Shown: positions 42,885-51,973 of the stretch, in pieces
How positions within the stretch are numbered: position 1 is the stretch's first letter
Layout: the number at the start of each line of letters is the position of its first letter
Translations under genes and position numbers: made by a program
The notes under the pieces: generated by a model
Told to the model about the DNA's origin: nothing
Databases searched by the model: none
The model's input: the letters and a program-made list of their open reading frames with translations, nothing else
Assembly: GCA_050331455.1 (NCBI GenBank)
Contig: JBHJGV010000027.1
Span: 124,001 to 188,000 of the forward strand
From: CAYUYV01 sp050331455
Lineage (GTDB): Bacteria; Pseudomonadota; Alphaproteobacteria; JAJFIK01
DNA: 64,000 nt
Reading direction: 5' to 3'

Positions 42885-43448
42885 TCAGAAAAACGGCAGG
42901 GCTAGCGCGACCACGAAAATGACCATCACACCGACGCGGATACTCCATCGGCCGGCCGAGGGAACACGGTGCCACCACCCCCGCATGGCCGGGCCGAAAA
43001 AATAGAGTGCGACAGCCATCATGGTGTAGCGAACGGTCCGGGCCAGGGCCGCGGCGAGAAGGAAGGGCGCGAAAGCCACCCCCGCCACGCCTGCCGCCAT
43101 GGTCGTGATCTGAAACGGCACCGGTGTCTGGGCGGCGATAAAAATGATCCAAACACTGTAGTCCTGGAAGCGCTGACGCTTGGCGTCGAACACCTCCTCC
43201 ATGCCAAGCCCCTGCACCAGGGACTGGCCGACGCTTTCGAAAAGCTGAGCCCCGACGAAATAGAACACAACACCACCGATGACGCTGCCCACGATCGCGA
43301 TGGCGGTGACTGGCGCCACATGCCGCCGATCTTCCAGCATCATGGCTGCGAGAAGAAATTCGATGGGCCACGGAAAAATCGTGCTTTCCAGCAGTGCACC
43401 GACGAAAAGGATCGGATAGGCGGAGCGGGAGCGGACGAGGTCGCTCAT
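42885..43448 (-). CDS. VTT/DedA-family membrane protein
   Basis: A 187-residue inner-membrane protein with about five hydrophobic segments and the SNARE-associated/VTT pattern: FVGALLESTIFPWPIEFLLA (Glu and Pro of the family), GSVIGGVVFYFVGAQLF and the amphipathic TPVPFQITTMAAGVAGV re-entrant region. YqaA-like VTT proteins of this size are implicated in lipid scrambling. The start at 43448 (MSDLVRS) is placed after the upstream SDR stop; an ATG at 43535 would overlap that gene by 20 bases and neither has a good ribosome-binding site. Confidence 0.75.
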   Translation of the reverse strand: MSDLVRSRSAYPILFVGALLESTIFPWPIEFLLAAMMLEDRRHVAPVTAIAIVGSVIGGVVFYFVGAQLFESVGQSLVQGLGMEEVFDAKRQRFQDYSVWIIFIAAQTPVPFQITTMAAGVAGVAFAPFLLAAALARTVRYTMMAVALYFFGPAMRGWWHRVPSAGRWSIRVGVMVIFVVALALPFF

Positions 43449-43515
43449 CCAGCGGGCGCGCACGCCCCTGCGCGCAGCACCTCCGCCGCCGGGCCTCAAG
43501 GCCGTTTCCGGCCCA

Positions 43516-44436
43516 TCAGGAGTCACGCGCAGCATCAAGGCTTACCCCGGGCGGCGGCGGTATATCATCGGGCACGAAAAAGTCCGGCATCAGGGCACGC
43601 GAAGGATCGACCCGGTACTGATCGAAATCCGTGACGCCATGGGCGGCGAGCAGGGTGTCGTCGATGCAGAACTGGCCGGTGAAGCTGCGGGCGTTCCGCG
43701 TCACGATGACATGGGCGGCATCGGCCATGATCTCCGGCGTGCGGCAGTGTTTCATGCCTTCGTCCCCGGCCAGGGCATTGCGGATGGCCGCCGTCGCAAC
43801 GCCCGTACGCGGCCACAGGGCATTGAAGGCGATACCGTCCTCCCGGAACTCCTCGGCCATGCCGAGCACGCACAGGCTCATGCCGAACTTCGCCATGGTG
43901 TAGGCCACATGGGGCGCAAACCATTTCGGATCCATGTCGAGGGGCGGCGAAAGATTGAGGACGTGGGGATTTGCGCTGCGCTTCAAATGGGGGATGCAGG
44001 CCCGGGAGGTCACGAAGGTGCCGCGGGTGTTGACCTGGTGCATCAGGTCATAGCGCTTCATCTCGGTCTGGAGCGTGCCCGTCAGCTGGATGGCGCTTGC
44101 ATTGTTGACGCAGATGTCGAGCCCGCCGAAGCGCGCCACCGTCGTCTCCACGGCCCGCTGGACACTCTCCTCATCCCGCACATCCACGATGAGCGGCAGG
44201 GCCTCGCCGCCGGCCGCCTCGATCTCCTCGGCCGCCGTGTAGATGGTGCCGGGCAGTTTCGGGTGGGGCTCGGCGGTCTTGGCGGCGATGGCGATCCTGG
44301 CGCCGTCCCGGGCCGCGCGCAGGGCAATGGCGAGGCCGATGCCCCGCGATGCGCCGGTGATGAACAGCGTCTTGCCGGCAAGACTGCCACCGGACGGACC
44401 GGGCCCGGCCGGGGCCATTCCTGTCTGGACCACCAT
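43516..44436 (-). CDS. Short-chain dehydrogenase/reductase, HSDL2-like
   Basis: A 306-residue NAD(P)-dependent oxidoreductase. The cofactor motif is TLFITGASRGIGLAIAL (23-39), NNASAI (111-116) follows, and the catalytic Tyr-Lys pair is in YTMAKFG. The Ser of the triad is in LNLSPPL. Long C-terminal part with SFTGQFCIDDTLLAAHG resembles HSDL2-type SDRs, which are usually associated with lipid metabolism. AAGGAG precedes the ATG. It may be transcribed with the DedA-type gene downstream. The substrate is unknown. Confidence 0.85.
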   Translation of the reverse strand: MVVQTGMAPAGPGPSGGSLAGKTLFITGASRGIGLAIALRAARDGARIAIAAKTAEPHPKLPGTIYTAAEEIEAAGGEALPLIVDVRDEESVQRAVETTVARFGGLDICVNNASAIQLTGTLQTEMKRYDLMHQVNTRGTFVTSRACIPHLKRSANPHVLNLSPPLDMDPKWFAPHVAYTMAKFGMSLCVLGMAEEFREDGIAFNALWPRTGVATAAIRNALAGDEGMKHCRTPEIMADAAHVIVTRNARSFTGQFCIDDTLLAAHGVTDFDQYRVDPSRALMPDFFVPDDIPPPPGVSLDAARDS

Positions 44437-44705
44437 CGTCTTCTCCTTAACCGTTGTGGGGACGCTACACGGTCATGCACCGATTTGGCACGCTGGAGTC
44501 TAGCCCGTTTGCCAAAAACAATTTGCGAAAAATCTTGGACACGGCCAACGCACGGCCCGGCGAGCGCGGCAACTGCGACCAGCCCACAAGCAACGATCCC
44601 TGACGCTCCGCCTGCCGACCCATCGCCAGCGCAAAACCCTTCCCGAAGCACTCCGAGGATCACCTCCACAGTGAGACAGGCCATGGCAACTTTTTCAATG
44701 GGCTG

Positions 44706-46067
44706 TTAAAAGGCGCATTCCTCGAAAATGGGGTCGACCGAACCGCCCCATTCGCCGCGGTAGCGCTCCAGAAGGCGTTCGGCCGGCGTGCGGCCGTCCT
44801 CGGCAATCTCATCGAGGGCATCGAGAAAGCCGGTTTCGTCGGGCGAGAAATCGGCCCGGCGCCGTTCCTTGAGGCCGGCCCGGGCATGGCTCAGAAGCTC
44901 CCGCGCGATGTCCTGGACGCTCCGCCCCCGGATCGTGGCCTTGAGCCCCAGGCGGGTGACGTCGCCGCGCAGGGCCTCGCGTTCCTGCCGCGTCCAGTCC
45001 TTGGCCAGGTCCCAGGCGGCATCCAGCGGTCCCTGGGCGTAGAGCAGCCCGACCCAGAATGCGGGCAGTGCGCAGATCCGGTTCCACGGGCCGCCGTCGG
45101 CGCCGCGCATCTCGATGAATTTCTTGATCCGCGCTTCGGGAAAGATCGTCGTCAGATGGTCCGCCCAGTCATTGATGGTGGGCCGCTCGCCGGGCAGTTC
45201 GGGCAGCCGGCCTTCGAGAAAATCGCGGAAGGAGCGCCCCGCCACGTCGATATAGCGGCCCTCGCGATAGACGAAATACATGGGCACGTCGAGGGCATAT
45301 TCCGCATACCGCTCAAAGCCGAAGCCGTCCTCAAACACGAAGGGCAGCGTGCCCGTGCGATCAGGATCCGTGTCCGTCCAGACATGGGCGCGATAAGAGA
45401 GATAGCCCGTCGGCTTGCCGTCGAGGAAGGGCGAGTTCGCGAACAAGGCGGTGGCAATGGGCTGAAGCGCAAGGCCCACGCGCAGCTTCTGGACCATGTC
45501 GGCCTCGGAGGAGAAGTCCAGATTGACCTGAATGGTCGCGGTACGGAACATCATATCCCGGCCCATGGACCCCTTGACCGCCATATAGCGGCGCATGATG
45601 CCGTAGCGGCCCTTGGGCATGATGGGCACGTCCTGCAGCGCCCAGAGGGGCGAGGATCCCAGGCCCAGAAAGCCGATGCCGAGACCGTCGGCCACGGTCG
45701 CCACCTGGTGCAGATGGGTGTGCACCTCGTCACAGGTCTGATGCAGATTGTCGAGGGGCGCGCCGGACAATTCGAACTGGCCCCCGGGCTCCAGGCTGAT
45801 CGAAGCGCCGTCGAGGGCAAGGCCGATCACGTTGCCGTCTTCGCGCACGGGCTGCCAGCCAAAGCTCTGGAGGCCCTCCAGCATGGCCCGGATGCCGTGG
45901 GGGCCGTCATAGGGCAAGGGCGTGTTGTCCGCTTTCCGGAACCCGAATTTCTCGTGCTCCGTCCCGATCAGCCAACGCTCCTTCGGCTTACAGCCCGCTT
46001 CGAGATAGGCCGCAAGCTGCGCCCGATCCGTGATGGGATCGGCAGCCGCCGACTGGGGAATGGACAT
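44706..46067 (-). CDS. gshA: Glutamate-cysteine ligase, plant/alphaproteobacterial type
   Basis: A 453-residue ATP-dependent ligase making gamma-glutamylcysteine, the first step of glutathione synthesis. The class is the GCS2-related plant type: GTEHEKFGFR (about 35-44), LEPGGQFELSGAPL, KGSMGRDMMFRTATIQVNLD and PTINDWADHLTTIFPEAR are hallmark segments, and the length fits. GGAGG precedes the ATG at 46067. The 269-base stretch after the stop and the 208 bases before the start contain no gene. It is followed on the same strand, after the gap, by the SDR gene. Confidence 0.95.
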   Translation of the reverse strand: MSIPQSAAADPITDRAQLAAYLEAGCKPKERWLIGTEHEKFGFRKADNTPLPYDGPHGIRAMLEGLQSFGWQPVREDGNVIGLALDGASISLEPGGQFELSGAPLDNLHQTCDEVHTHLHQVATVADGLGIGFLGLGSSPLWALQDVPIMPKGRYGIMRRYMAVKGSMGRDMMFRTATIQVNLDFSSEADMVQKLRVGLALQPIATALFANSPFLDGKPTGYLSYRAHVWTDTDPDRTGTLPFVFEDGFGFERYAEYALDVPMYFVYREGRYIDVAGRSFRDFLEGRLPELPGERPTINDWADHLTTIFPEARIKKFIEMRGADGGPWNRICALPAFWVGLLYAQGPLDAAWDLAKDWTRQEREALRGDVTRLGLKATIRGRSVQDIARELLSHARAGLKERRRADFSPDETGFLDALDEIAEDGRTPAERLLERYRGEWGGSVDPIFEECAF

Positions 46068-46275
46068 GGATGTGGGCCTCCGGCGGGTCTTGTGGGCGCC
46101 TCGCCGGACGGGCGGCGGACCGGCGCGTGGATCTCGGACAGACCCGAATCCCGGGCCTTTGTCGATTTAGCCACACCGTGGAGCCCTTACAATAAGGCCC
46201 CGTTCCGTCCAAGGCCATTTTGGGCGCGAAATCGCGCCCGTACGCTCACGCGGTCGAAGGAAGCATGTGCGGCTG

Positions 46276-47127
46276 TCACGGTGTGGGGAAGGAGCACAGC
46301 CCGCCCGTGCCGAAATCGCCCAGGGCGGCCTGCCATAGGGTGAGGGCGGCGATGGCGGCGGTGTCGGCGCGCATGATCCGCGGGCCGAGGGAGACGCGCA
46401 GGGCGCCGGGGCAGCGGCCCAGGGCCTCACGCTCGGCCCCGTCGAAACCGCCTTCAGGGCCGATCAGCACGAACCAGGGCGCGCCGCGCCCCTCCCGCAC
46501 GCCGGCCAGGGCCCTGAGCGCCGGCGGCGCGCCGCCCTCGGGGCCCGCCTCATCGCAGAACAACAACCGCGCGCCGGGCCCCGGCGGCCAGGCGGCGAGC
46601 ACGGCGTCGAGCTTGCGCGGTCCCAGCACCTGCGGGACGGTCAGACGTCCGCATTGCTCGGCGGCCTCCACCACATTCGCCGTCAGACGATCCGTGTTGA
46701 CCCGACCCACCACCGTGCGCCGGGTCATCACCGGACCGATGGCGGCAACCCCCAGTTCCGTCGCCTTCTGCACCAGAAAATCGAGCCGTGCCCGCTTTAC
46801 CGGTGCGAACAGGAGCGTAAGGTCAGGCACGGTGTCCTGGGGGCGGCGCAGGCCCTCGATCTCCAGGCCGACGGCGCGTTTGCCCACACTCGTGACCCGG
46901 GCGGCCCATTCGCCGTCGCGCCCGTTGAACACCAGCACCGCATCGCCCGACCGGGCCCGCAGCACCGAGGCAAGATAGTGGCTCTGCTCCGCGCCGAGGG
47001 TGAGGCTCATGCCGCCCGTGAGATCCTCTGCCACGAACAGCCGGGTGCGCCCGGTGGCACAGGCAAGGGGCATGGCCACGTCGTCCCCATCCCCGCGGGT
47101 GTGGTCCCCCTCGTCCTTCCTGGCCAT
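46276..47127 (-). CDS. rsmE: 16S rRNA (uracil1498-N3)-methyltransferase
   Basis: A 283-residue SPOUT methyltransferase. An N-terminal PUA-like part (TRLFVAEDLTGGMSLTLGAEQSHYLASVLRAR) is followed by the knot domain with KATELGVAAIGPVMTRRTV, VLIGPEGGFDGAE and LGPRIMRADTAA, the SAM-binding loops of RsmE. ATG at 47127 has AAGGGG seven bases upstream; an in-frame ATG 18 codons later (MPLACATG) is possible because the first residues are charged and low-complexity. It is divergent from ubiA, with 135 bases between them. Confidence 0.93.
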   Translation of the reverse strand: MARKDEGDHTRGDGDDVAMPLACATGRTRLFVAEDLTGGMSLTLGAEQSHYLASVLRARSGDAVLVFNGRDGEWAARVTSVGKRAVGLEIEGLRRPQDTVPDLTLLFAPVKRARLDFLVQKATELGVAAIGPVMTRRTVVGRVNTDRLTANVVEAAEQCGRLTVPQVLGPRKLDAVLAAWPPGPGARLLFCDEAGPEGGAPPALRALAGVREGRGAPWFVLIGPEGGFDGAEREALGRCPGALRVSLGPRIMRADTAAIAALTLWQAALGDFGTGGLCSFPTP

Positions 47128-47262
47128 GCGGTTTGCCCCTTGCGATTCATCGGCGTGTCCGGTCCACTCTGCCTAACGGAGAACGGTCCGTGATGGCCAT
47201 CACAAAGCGCCGACGCCGGTTGCAGGTCCCCCATCCCGACGCCGGACGGCACAACACAAGGG

Positions 47263-48183
47263 ATGTCTATGATCGCCAAGCCCGCCGACGCGGCCCCTGG
47301 AAACTGGGTCGACCGTTTCGTGCCTTCCCCCGTTCAACCCTTTCTGCGCCTGGCCCGGTGGGACCGGCCCATCGGCTTCTGGCTGCTCATCTGGCCATGC
47401 TGGTGGGCGATCACCCTGGCCGTGCCAGCGGCGAACCAGCCCTGGCCCGACCAGACCCTCCTTTTGCTTTTTGCGCTGGGCGCCATCGCCATGCGCGGCG
47501 CGGGCTGTACCTTCAACGACCTGGTGGACCGGCATATCGACGCCCGGGTGGAGCGCACCCGCTCGCGTCCCCTGCCCGCCGGCCAGGTGAGCGTGCGCCA
47601 GGCCTGGGCATTTCTGGTGGCCCAGTCCCTGGTGGGTCTGATGGTTCTCTTGACCTTGAACGGGCCGACCATCCTGCTCGGCATCCTGTCCCTTGGCCTG
47701 GTGGCCGCGTACCCCTTCATGAAACGCCTCACCGATTGGCCCCAGGCCTGGCTCGGCCTCACCTTCAACTGGGGTGCGCTGATGGGCTATTCGGCGGTCA
47801 CCGGCACCCTGGGTCTGGCGCCGCTGCTCCTTTATGCCGGCTCGGTGCTCTGGACCATGGGCTATGACACGGTTTATGCCCATCAGGACAAGGAAGATGA
47901 CGCCTTGATCGGCGTGAAGTCGAGCGCCCTGAAGCTGGGCTATCAGACCCGCCCCTGGGTGGCGGTGTTCTATTCGGGCACCCTCGTCTGCTTCCTCGCG
48001 GCCGGAACGGTCGCGGGGCTGAGCGGCTGGTTCTATCTGGGCATGGCCGCGGCAGCCGCTCATCTCGCTTGGCAGGTGGTCCGCCTGGACATCGACCGGC
48101 CGGCCCTGTGCCTTCTCATCTTCCGGGCCAACCGGGATTTCGGCGCACTGGTCTTTGTCGCCCTGCTGCTGGGCCTTGCCTGA
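47263..48183 (+). CDS. ubiA: 4-hydroxybenzoate polyprenyltransferase
   Basis: A 306-residue membrane prenyltransferase that attaches the polyprenyl tail to 4-hydroxybenzoate in ubiquinone synthesis. The two Asp-rich Mg motifs are NDLVDRHIDARVERTRSRPL and YDTVYAHQDKEDD; about eight membrane segments surround them. An AAGGG site lies directly before the ATG at 47263 and six bases before an in-frame ATG at 47269, so the later start may be used. It is followed at 11 bases by a desaturase gene and then the methyltransferase, an apparent operon; ubiD lies 2.2 kb downstream on the same strand. Confidence 0.95.
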   Translation: MSMIAKPADAAPGNWVDRFVPSPVQPFLRLARWDRPIGFWLLIWPCWWAITLAVPAANQPWPDQTLLLLFALGAIAMRGAGCTFNDLVDRHIDARVERTRSRPLPAGQVSVRQAWAFLVAQSLVGLMVLLTLNGPTILLGILSLGLVAAYPFMKRLTDWPQAWLGLTFNWGALMGYSAVTGTLGLAPLLLYAGSVLWTMGYDTVYAHQDKEDDALIGVKSSALKLGYQTRPWVAVFYSGTLVCFLAAGTVAGLSGWFYLGMAAAAAHLAWQVVRLDIDRPALCLLIFRANRDFGALVFVALLLGLA

Positions 48184-48194
48184 GGAGCGCATCC

Positions 48195-49172
48195 ATGCTG
48201 CCCGTCCTCGACACACCCGCCCCGAAGGCACCGGCCGGGCCGTTACGCAAGGTGAACCCGCTCGCTCTTCTGAGCCCGGAGGATCTTGAGCGGCTACGCC
48301 GTCGTTCGGACCTTAAGGGCCTGTGGTCGGTGTTCACCTGCTGGGCCTGGATCGCGGCGGCCATGGCCGCCTATGCCGTATGGCCGTCACCGGCGACGCT
48401 CCTCGCCGGGATCCTGGTGGTGGGCGGGCGACAGCTTGGCCTTGCGGTCCTCATGCACGACGCGGCGCACAAAGCCCTGACCCGGTCCTCCGGTCTCAAC
48501 GACCATCTGGGCCAGTGGTGGTGCGGCGTGCCGGTGGGCGCGGATCTGTTCGCCTATCGCCGCTATCATCTCAAGCACCACCGCCATGTTCAGCAGCCGG
48601 AGGACCCGGATCTGGTGCTTTCGGCCCCCTTCCCCGTGTCCCGCGCCAGCCTTCGGCGCAAGATCGTCCGCGATTTGACCGGTCAGACCTTTTTCAAGCA
48701 GCGCAGCGCCCAATTCCGCAACGCCTTCGGCCCCGCCGGGCGCCCCTGGTCCGAACGGATGGTGAAGGCCGTAAAGCGGCTCGGCCCCTTTTACGGCATC
48801 ACTCTGGCGGGCCTTGCGGTCTTTGCAGCGGCAGGCCGGGCGGACCTGTTTGTGTTGCTCTGGCTGCTGCCCATGGCCACCTGGTCCATGATGATCACGC
48901 GGATCCGGAACATCGCTGAACACGCGGTCGTGCCGGACAATGACGATCCCCTGCGCAATGCCCGCACGACCCGGGCCGGCCCTTTGACGCGTCTGATCCT
49001 CGCCCCCTATGCCGTCAATTATCACGTGGAGCACCACCTGTTCATGTGGGTGCCCCATTACAATCTGTCCCACCTGCATCGCATACTGATGAAAAAAGGC
49101 GTGGGTCCGTCCATGGAGATCCAGCCCGACTATCTGACGGTCCTGAGGCGCGCGACCCATGTCGCCGCCTGA
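48195..49172 (+). CDS. Fatty-acid desaturase family membrane protein
   Basis: A 325-residue membrane di-iron enzyme with the three His boxes HDAAH (88-92), HLKHH (125-129) and VEHHLF (near 283), and about four membrane helices. It inserts a double bond or hydroxyl into a lipid acyl chain or carotenoid-like substrate; which one is not clear. The ATG at 48195 has GAGGAG upstream, and the in-frame codons before it overlap ubiA. Eleven bases after ubiA and overlapping the next gene by 14 bases, it sits in the middle of an operon. Confidence 0.85.
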   Translation: MLPVLDTPAPKAPAGPLRKVNPLALLSPEDLERLRRRSDLKGLWSVFTCWAWIAAAMAAYAVWPSPATLLAGILVVGGRQLGLAVLMHDAAHKALTRSSGLNDHLGQWWCGVPVGADLFAYRRYHLKHHRHVQQPEDPDLVLSAPFPVSRASLRRKIVRDLTGQTFFKQRSAQFRNAFGPAGRPWSERMVKAVKRLGPFYGITLAGLAVFAAAGRADLFVLLWLLPMATWSMMITRIRNIAEHAVVPDNDDPLRNARTTRAGPLTRLILAPYAVNYHVEHHLFMWVPHYNLSHLHRILMKKGVGPSMEIQPDYLTVLRRATHVAA

Positions 49173-49878
49173 TCCCGAGGGGGCGGACGCCCCCTTCCCG
49201 CCCGTCGATCCGGCGCGGGCGGACCAATTCGTTCGGGCCGCCACCCGCCTCGAAAGGACGCCCCTCGTGCCGGAGCTGCGCCTCTTCCTCGCCAGCGAGG
49301 TCATGCCCCTGTGGCGCATGACGGAGGAGGACCTGGCGGCCCGCGGTCTGCCGCCGCCCTTCTGGGCCTTCGCCTGGGCCGGTGGCCAGGCCCTTGCCCG
49401 GCATGTCCTCGATCATCCGGATCTGGTGGCCGGCCGGCACGTCCTCGATTTTGCGTCCGGATGCGGGATCGGCGCCATCGCAGCGATGAAAGCGGGCGCC
49501 GCATCGGTTCTGGCCGTCGATATCGACCCCTTCGCCGTCGCCGCGATCGAGGTCAACGCGGCCGCCAATGGCGTCACGGTCGAGGCGCTCACCGTGGATC
49601 TGGTGGGCGGCCCGGTGCCGGACCGGTCGGTCGTTCTGGCGGGAGACATCTGTTACGAGCAGCCCCTCGCGGATCGGGTCGAGGCCTGGCTGCGGATGCT
49701 GGCGCAGGAGGGTGCGCTGGTGCTGATCGGCGATCCGGGGCGCACCCATCTGCCTCAATCGGGCCTGATGGAGCGCGCGGTCTATCGGGTGGAAACCACG
49801 CGAGAACTGGAGGACTCGGCGGTGCGCCGGACGGGTGTCTGGCAGGTGCAGACCGCCGTGTCGCCGGATCAGGTTTGA
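49159..49878 (+). CDS. Class I methyltransferase, ETF-beta lysine methyltransferase-like
   Basis: A 239-residue SAM-dependent methyltransferase. Motif I is VLDFASGCGIGAIAAMKAGA, followed by the acidic loop VLAVDIDPFA, and the post-motif VLAGDICYEQPLADRV that I know from bacterial and mitochondrial ETFBKMT proteins, which methylate lysines of electron-transfer flavoprotein beta. PPFWAFAWAGGQALAR is the usual substrate-side block. It overlaps the desaturase gene by 14 bases and the oppositely oriented small membrane gene by 10 bases. Specificity is inferred from family resemblance. Confidence 0.8.
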   Translation: MSPPDPEGADAPFPPVDPARADQFVRAATRLERTPLVPELRLFLASEVMPLWRMTEEDLAARGLPPPFWAFAWAGGQALARHVLDHPDLVAGRHVLDFASGCGIGAIAAMKAGAASVLAVDIDPFAVAAIEVNAAANGVTVEALTVDLVGGPVPDRSVVLAGDICYEQPLADRVEAWLRMLAQEGALVLIGDPGRTHLPQSGLMERAVYRVETTRELEDSAVRRTGVWQVQTAVSPDQV

Positions 49879-50165
49879 TCCGCATCCTGCGGCATGGTCG
49901 GCTCGGGCCGGGTGTCTTCGATGAGCGTGCGGATCAGATTGGGCAAATGGGGGCGCCAGCCCTCAAGGGTTCGGTCAAAGCTCGGAAATCGCGTGCGTAC
50001 TTTTCGCAAAACGTCCCGCACCCCCGGGCTGGTTGGGGCGACCATGGCGATGCCGATCACGATCATGATGGCGCCCAGGGGAATGGGGAGCGGCAGGACC
50101 ACGAGGCCAACGGCGATCAGCGCCCATCCGAAGACCGCCTGGAACCTTCTATAGAGTGTGGCCAT
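49869..50165 (-). CDS. Small membrane protein, PGPGW-like
   Basis: A 98-residue protein with a hydrophobic hairpin LIAVGLVVLPLPIPLGAIMIVIG (about 20-43), resembling the PGPGW family of two-helix membrane proteins, in which a Pro-Gly-Pro turn separates the helices; here it reads PLPIPLG. The C-terminus is basic, then acidic. GGAG lies nine bases before ATG 50165. Its 3' end overlaps the methyltransferase gene by 10 bases in the opposite direction. Function unknown. Confidence 0.6.
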   Translation of the reverse strand: MATLYRRFQAVFGWALIAVGLVVLPLPIPLGAIMIVIGIAMVAPTSPGVRDVLRKVRTRFPSFDRTLEGWRPHLPNLIRTLIEDTRPEPTMPQDADQT

Positions 50166-50376
50166 GCAACGTTTCTCCAGTTCGACAATTCGATACAGGG
50201 TCCCGAACCGCGCGTCAAAAGCCGCAAAGGAATGGCGCGGCATAATCGACCCGGCCCCGCGATCCGGCCCCTGGCGTCCTGGACCGGCCCTTGTCTGAGG
50301 GCGCTTGGTCCATAATGTCGGACCGGGCAAAATCACGTCCAGAACAAAGAACACACCGCGAGAGGACCCTTTCCCC

Positions 50377-51912
50377 ATGGCCTACAAATCGTTGCGGGAC
50401 TTTTTGGCCGTTTTGGAGAGCCAGGGCGACTTTGTCCGGGTCAGCGAACCCGTCTCCACCGTTTTGGAGATGACGGAGATCCACACCCGCCTGCTGGCCG
50501 AGGGCGGACCCGCGGTGCTGTTCGAAAAGCCCTTGATGCCGGACGGCACCGTCTCGCCCATCCCCGTTCTGATCAATCTGTTCGGCACGGTGGAGCGGGT
50601 GGCCCGGGCCGTGACCATGGGCGGGCGCACGCGGAACACCGCCGCCGAATTGCGCGAGGTGGGCGAGACCCTGGCCTTTCTGCGCCAGCCGGAGCCGCCC
50701 CAGGGCCTGCGCGAGGCCATGGACCTTCTGCCCTTGGCCAAGACGGTCATGAGCATGCGCCCCAAGACCTTGGCGTTCGGTGCCGCGCCCTGCCAGGAAA
50801 TCGTTCAGACGGGGGACGACATCGATTTGACCCGCCTGCCCGTCCAAAGCTGCTGGCCCGGCGAGCCGGCGCCCCTGATCACCTGGCCGCTGGTGGTCAC
50901 CAAGGGCCCCGGCGACACCAGGGAGGACGGCTTCAATCTCGGCATCTACCGCATGCAGGTGCTGGGCAAGAACAAGACGCTGATGCGCTGGCTCAAGCAC
51001 CGGGGCGGGGCCCAGCACTATCGCCGCTGGGGCGAAACCAAGCCCGAGCCCCTGCCCGCCGCAGCCGTGATCGGGGCCGACCCGGGCACCATCCTGGGCG
51101 CCGTGACGCCGGTGCCCGACACGCTTTCGGAGTACCACTTCGCCGGCATCCTGCGCGGTGCCCGCGCGGAACTCGTGGATTGCAAGACCGTGCCCCTGAA
51201 AGTGCCCGCCCAGGCGGAGATCGTCATCGAAGGCTTTGTGTCCCTCGACGATTATGACGATGAAGGTCCGTATGGGGATCACACAGGCTATTACAATTCG
51301 GTCGAGCCCTTTCCGGTCTTCAATGTGACCGCGGTCACCATGCGGAAGGATCCGATCTATCTTTCCACATTCACCGGACGCCCGCCGGACGAGCCGAGCG
51401 TGCTGGGCGAGGCCCTCAACGAGGTGTTCATTCCCCTGCTCAGCCAGCAGTTTCCGGAGATCGTGGATTTCTGGCTGCCGCCCGAGGGCTGTTCCTACCG
51501 CATCGCCGTGATCAGCATGAAGAAGGCCTATCCGGGCCACGCCAAGCGCGTCATGATGGGCGCGTGGTCCTTCCTGCGCCAGTTCATGTACACGAAGTGG
51601 CTGATCGTCGTGGATGACGACATCGACGCGCGGGACTGGAAGGACGTGATGTGGGCGATCAGCACCCGGATGGATCCGGGCCGGGACATCACGGTGATCG
51701 AGAACACGCCCATCGATTATCTGGATTTTGCCAGCCCGGAATCCGGCCTCGGCGGCAAGGTCGGGCTCGATGCCACCAATAAATGGCCGCCGGAGACCAA
51801 GCGTGAATGGGGTGAAAAGCTCCGCATGGACACAGAAGTCGTCGAACGGGTGACCGAGAAATGGTCCCGCCTCGGCCTGCCCGGCTCCGGACGCCCGATT
51901 TGGCGGACGTGA
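50377..51912 (+). CDS. ubiD: UbiD-family 3-polyprenyl-4-hydroxybenzoate decarboxylase
   Basis: A 511-residue decarboxylase that removes the carboxyl group of polyprenyl-4-hydroxybenzoate using prenylated FMN. Signatures: ITWPLVVTKGP followed by GFNLGIYRMQV (with the Mn/prFMN residues), the acidic block DDYDDEGPYGDHTGYY that carries catalytic Glu and Asp, and LPPEGCSYRIAVISMKK. The ATG at 50377 has GAGGA about 11 bases upstream; longer frames overlap the divergent gene. The partner ubiX (prFMN synthase) is not in the window. Its stop lies inside a 17-base tandem repeat. Confidence 0.93.
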   Translation: MAYKSLRDFLAVLESQGDFVRVSEPVSTVLEMTEIHTRLLAEGGPAVLFEKPLMPDGTVSPIPVLINLFGTVERVARAVTMGGRTRNTAAELREVGETLAFLRQPEPPQGLREAMDLLPLAKTVMSMRPKTLAFGAAPCQEIVQTGDDIDLTRLPVQSCWPGEPAPLITWPLVVTKGPGDTREDGFNLGIYRMQVLGKNKTLMRWLKHRGGAQHYRRWGETKPEPLPAAAVIGADPGTILGAVTPVPDTLSEYHFAGILRGARAELVDCKTVPLKVPAQAEIVIEGFVSLDDYDDEGPYGDHTGYYNSVEPFPVFNVTAVTMRKDPIYLSTFTGRPPDEPSVLGEALNEVFIPLLSQQFPEIVDFWLPPEGCSYRIAVISMKKAYPGHAKRVMMGAWSFLRQFMYTKWLIVVDDDIDARDWKDVMWAISTRMDPGRDITVIENTPIDYLDFASPESGLGGKVGLDATNKWPPETKREWGEKLRMDTEVVERVTEKWSRLGLPGSGRPIWRT

Positions 51913-51953
51913 CAGGCTGATGGACGTGACAGGCTGATGGATGTGACGGGCTC
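51905..51953. repeat. Tandem repeat, 17-base unit, about 2.9 copies, across the ubiD stop codon
   Basis: GGACGTGACAGGCTGAT at 51905-51921 is repeated exactly at 51922-51938 and in a variant form to 51953. The first copy contains the ubiD TGA (51910-51912). The short stretch to the CPBP gene has no other feature. Confidence 0.92.
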
Positions 51954-51973
51954 GGGGCCGTAACGGGCGGCCC

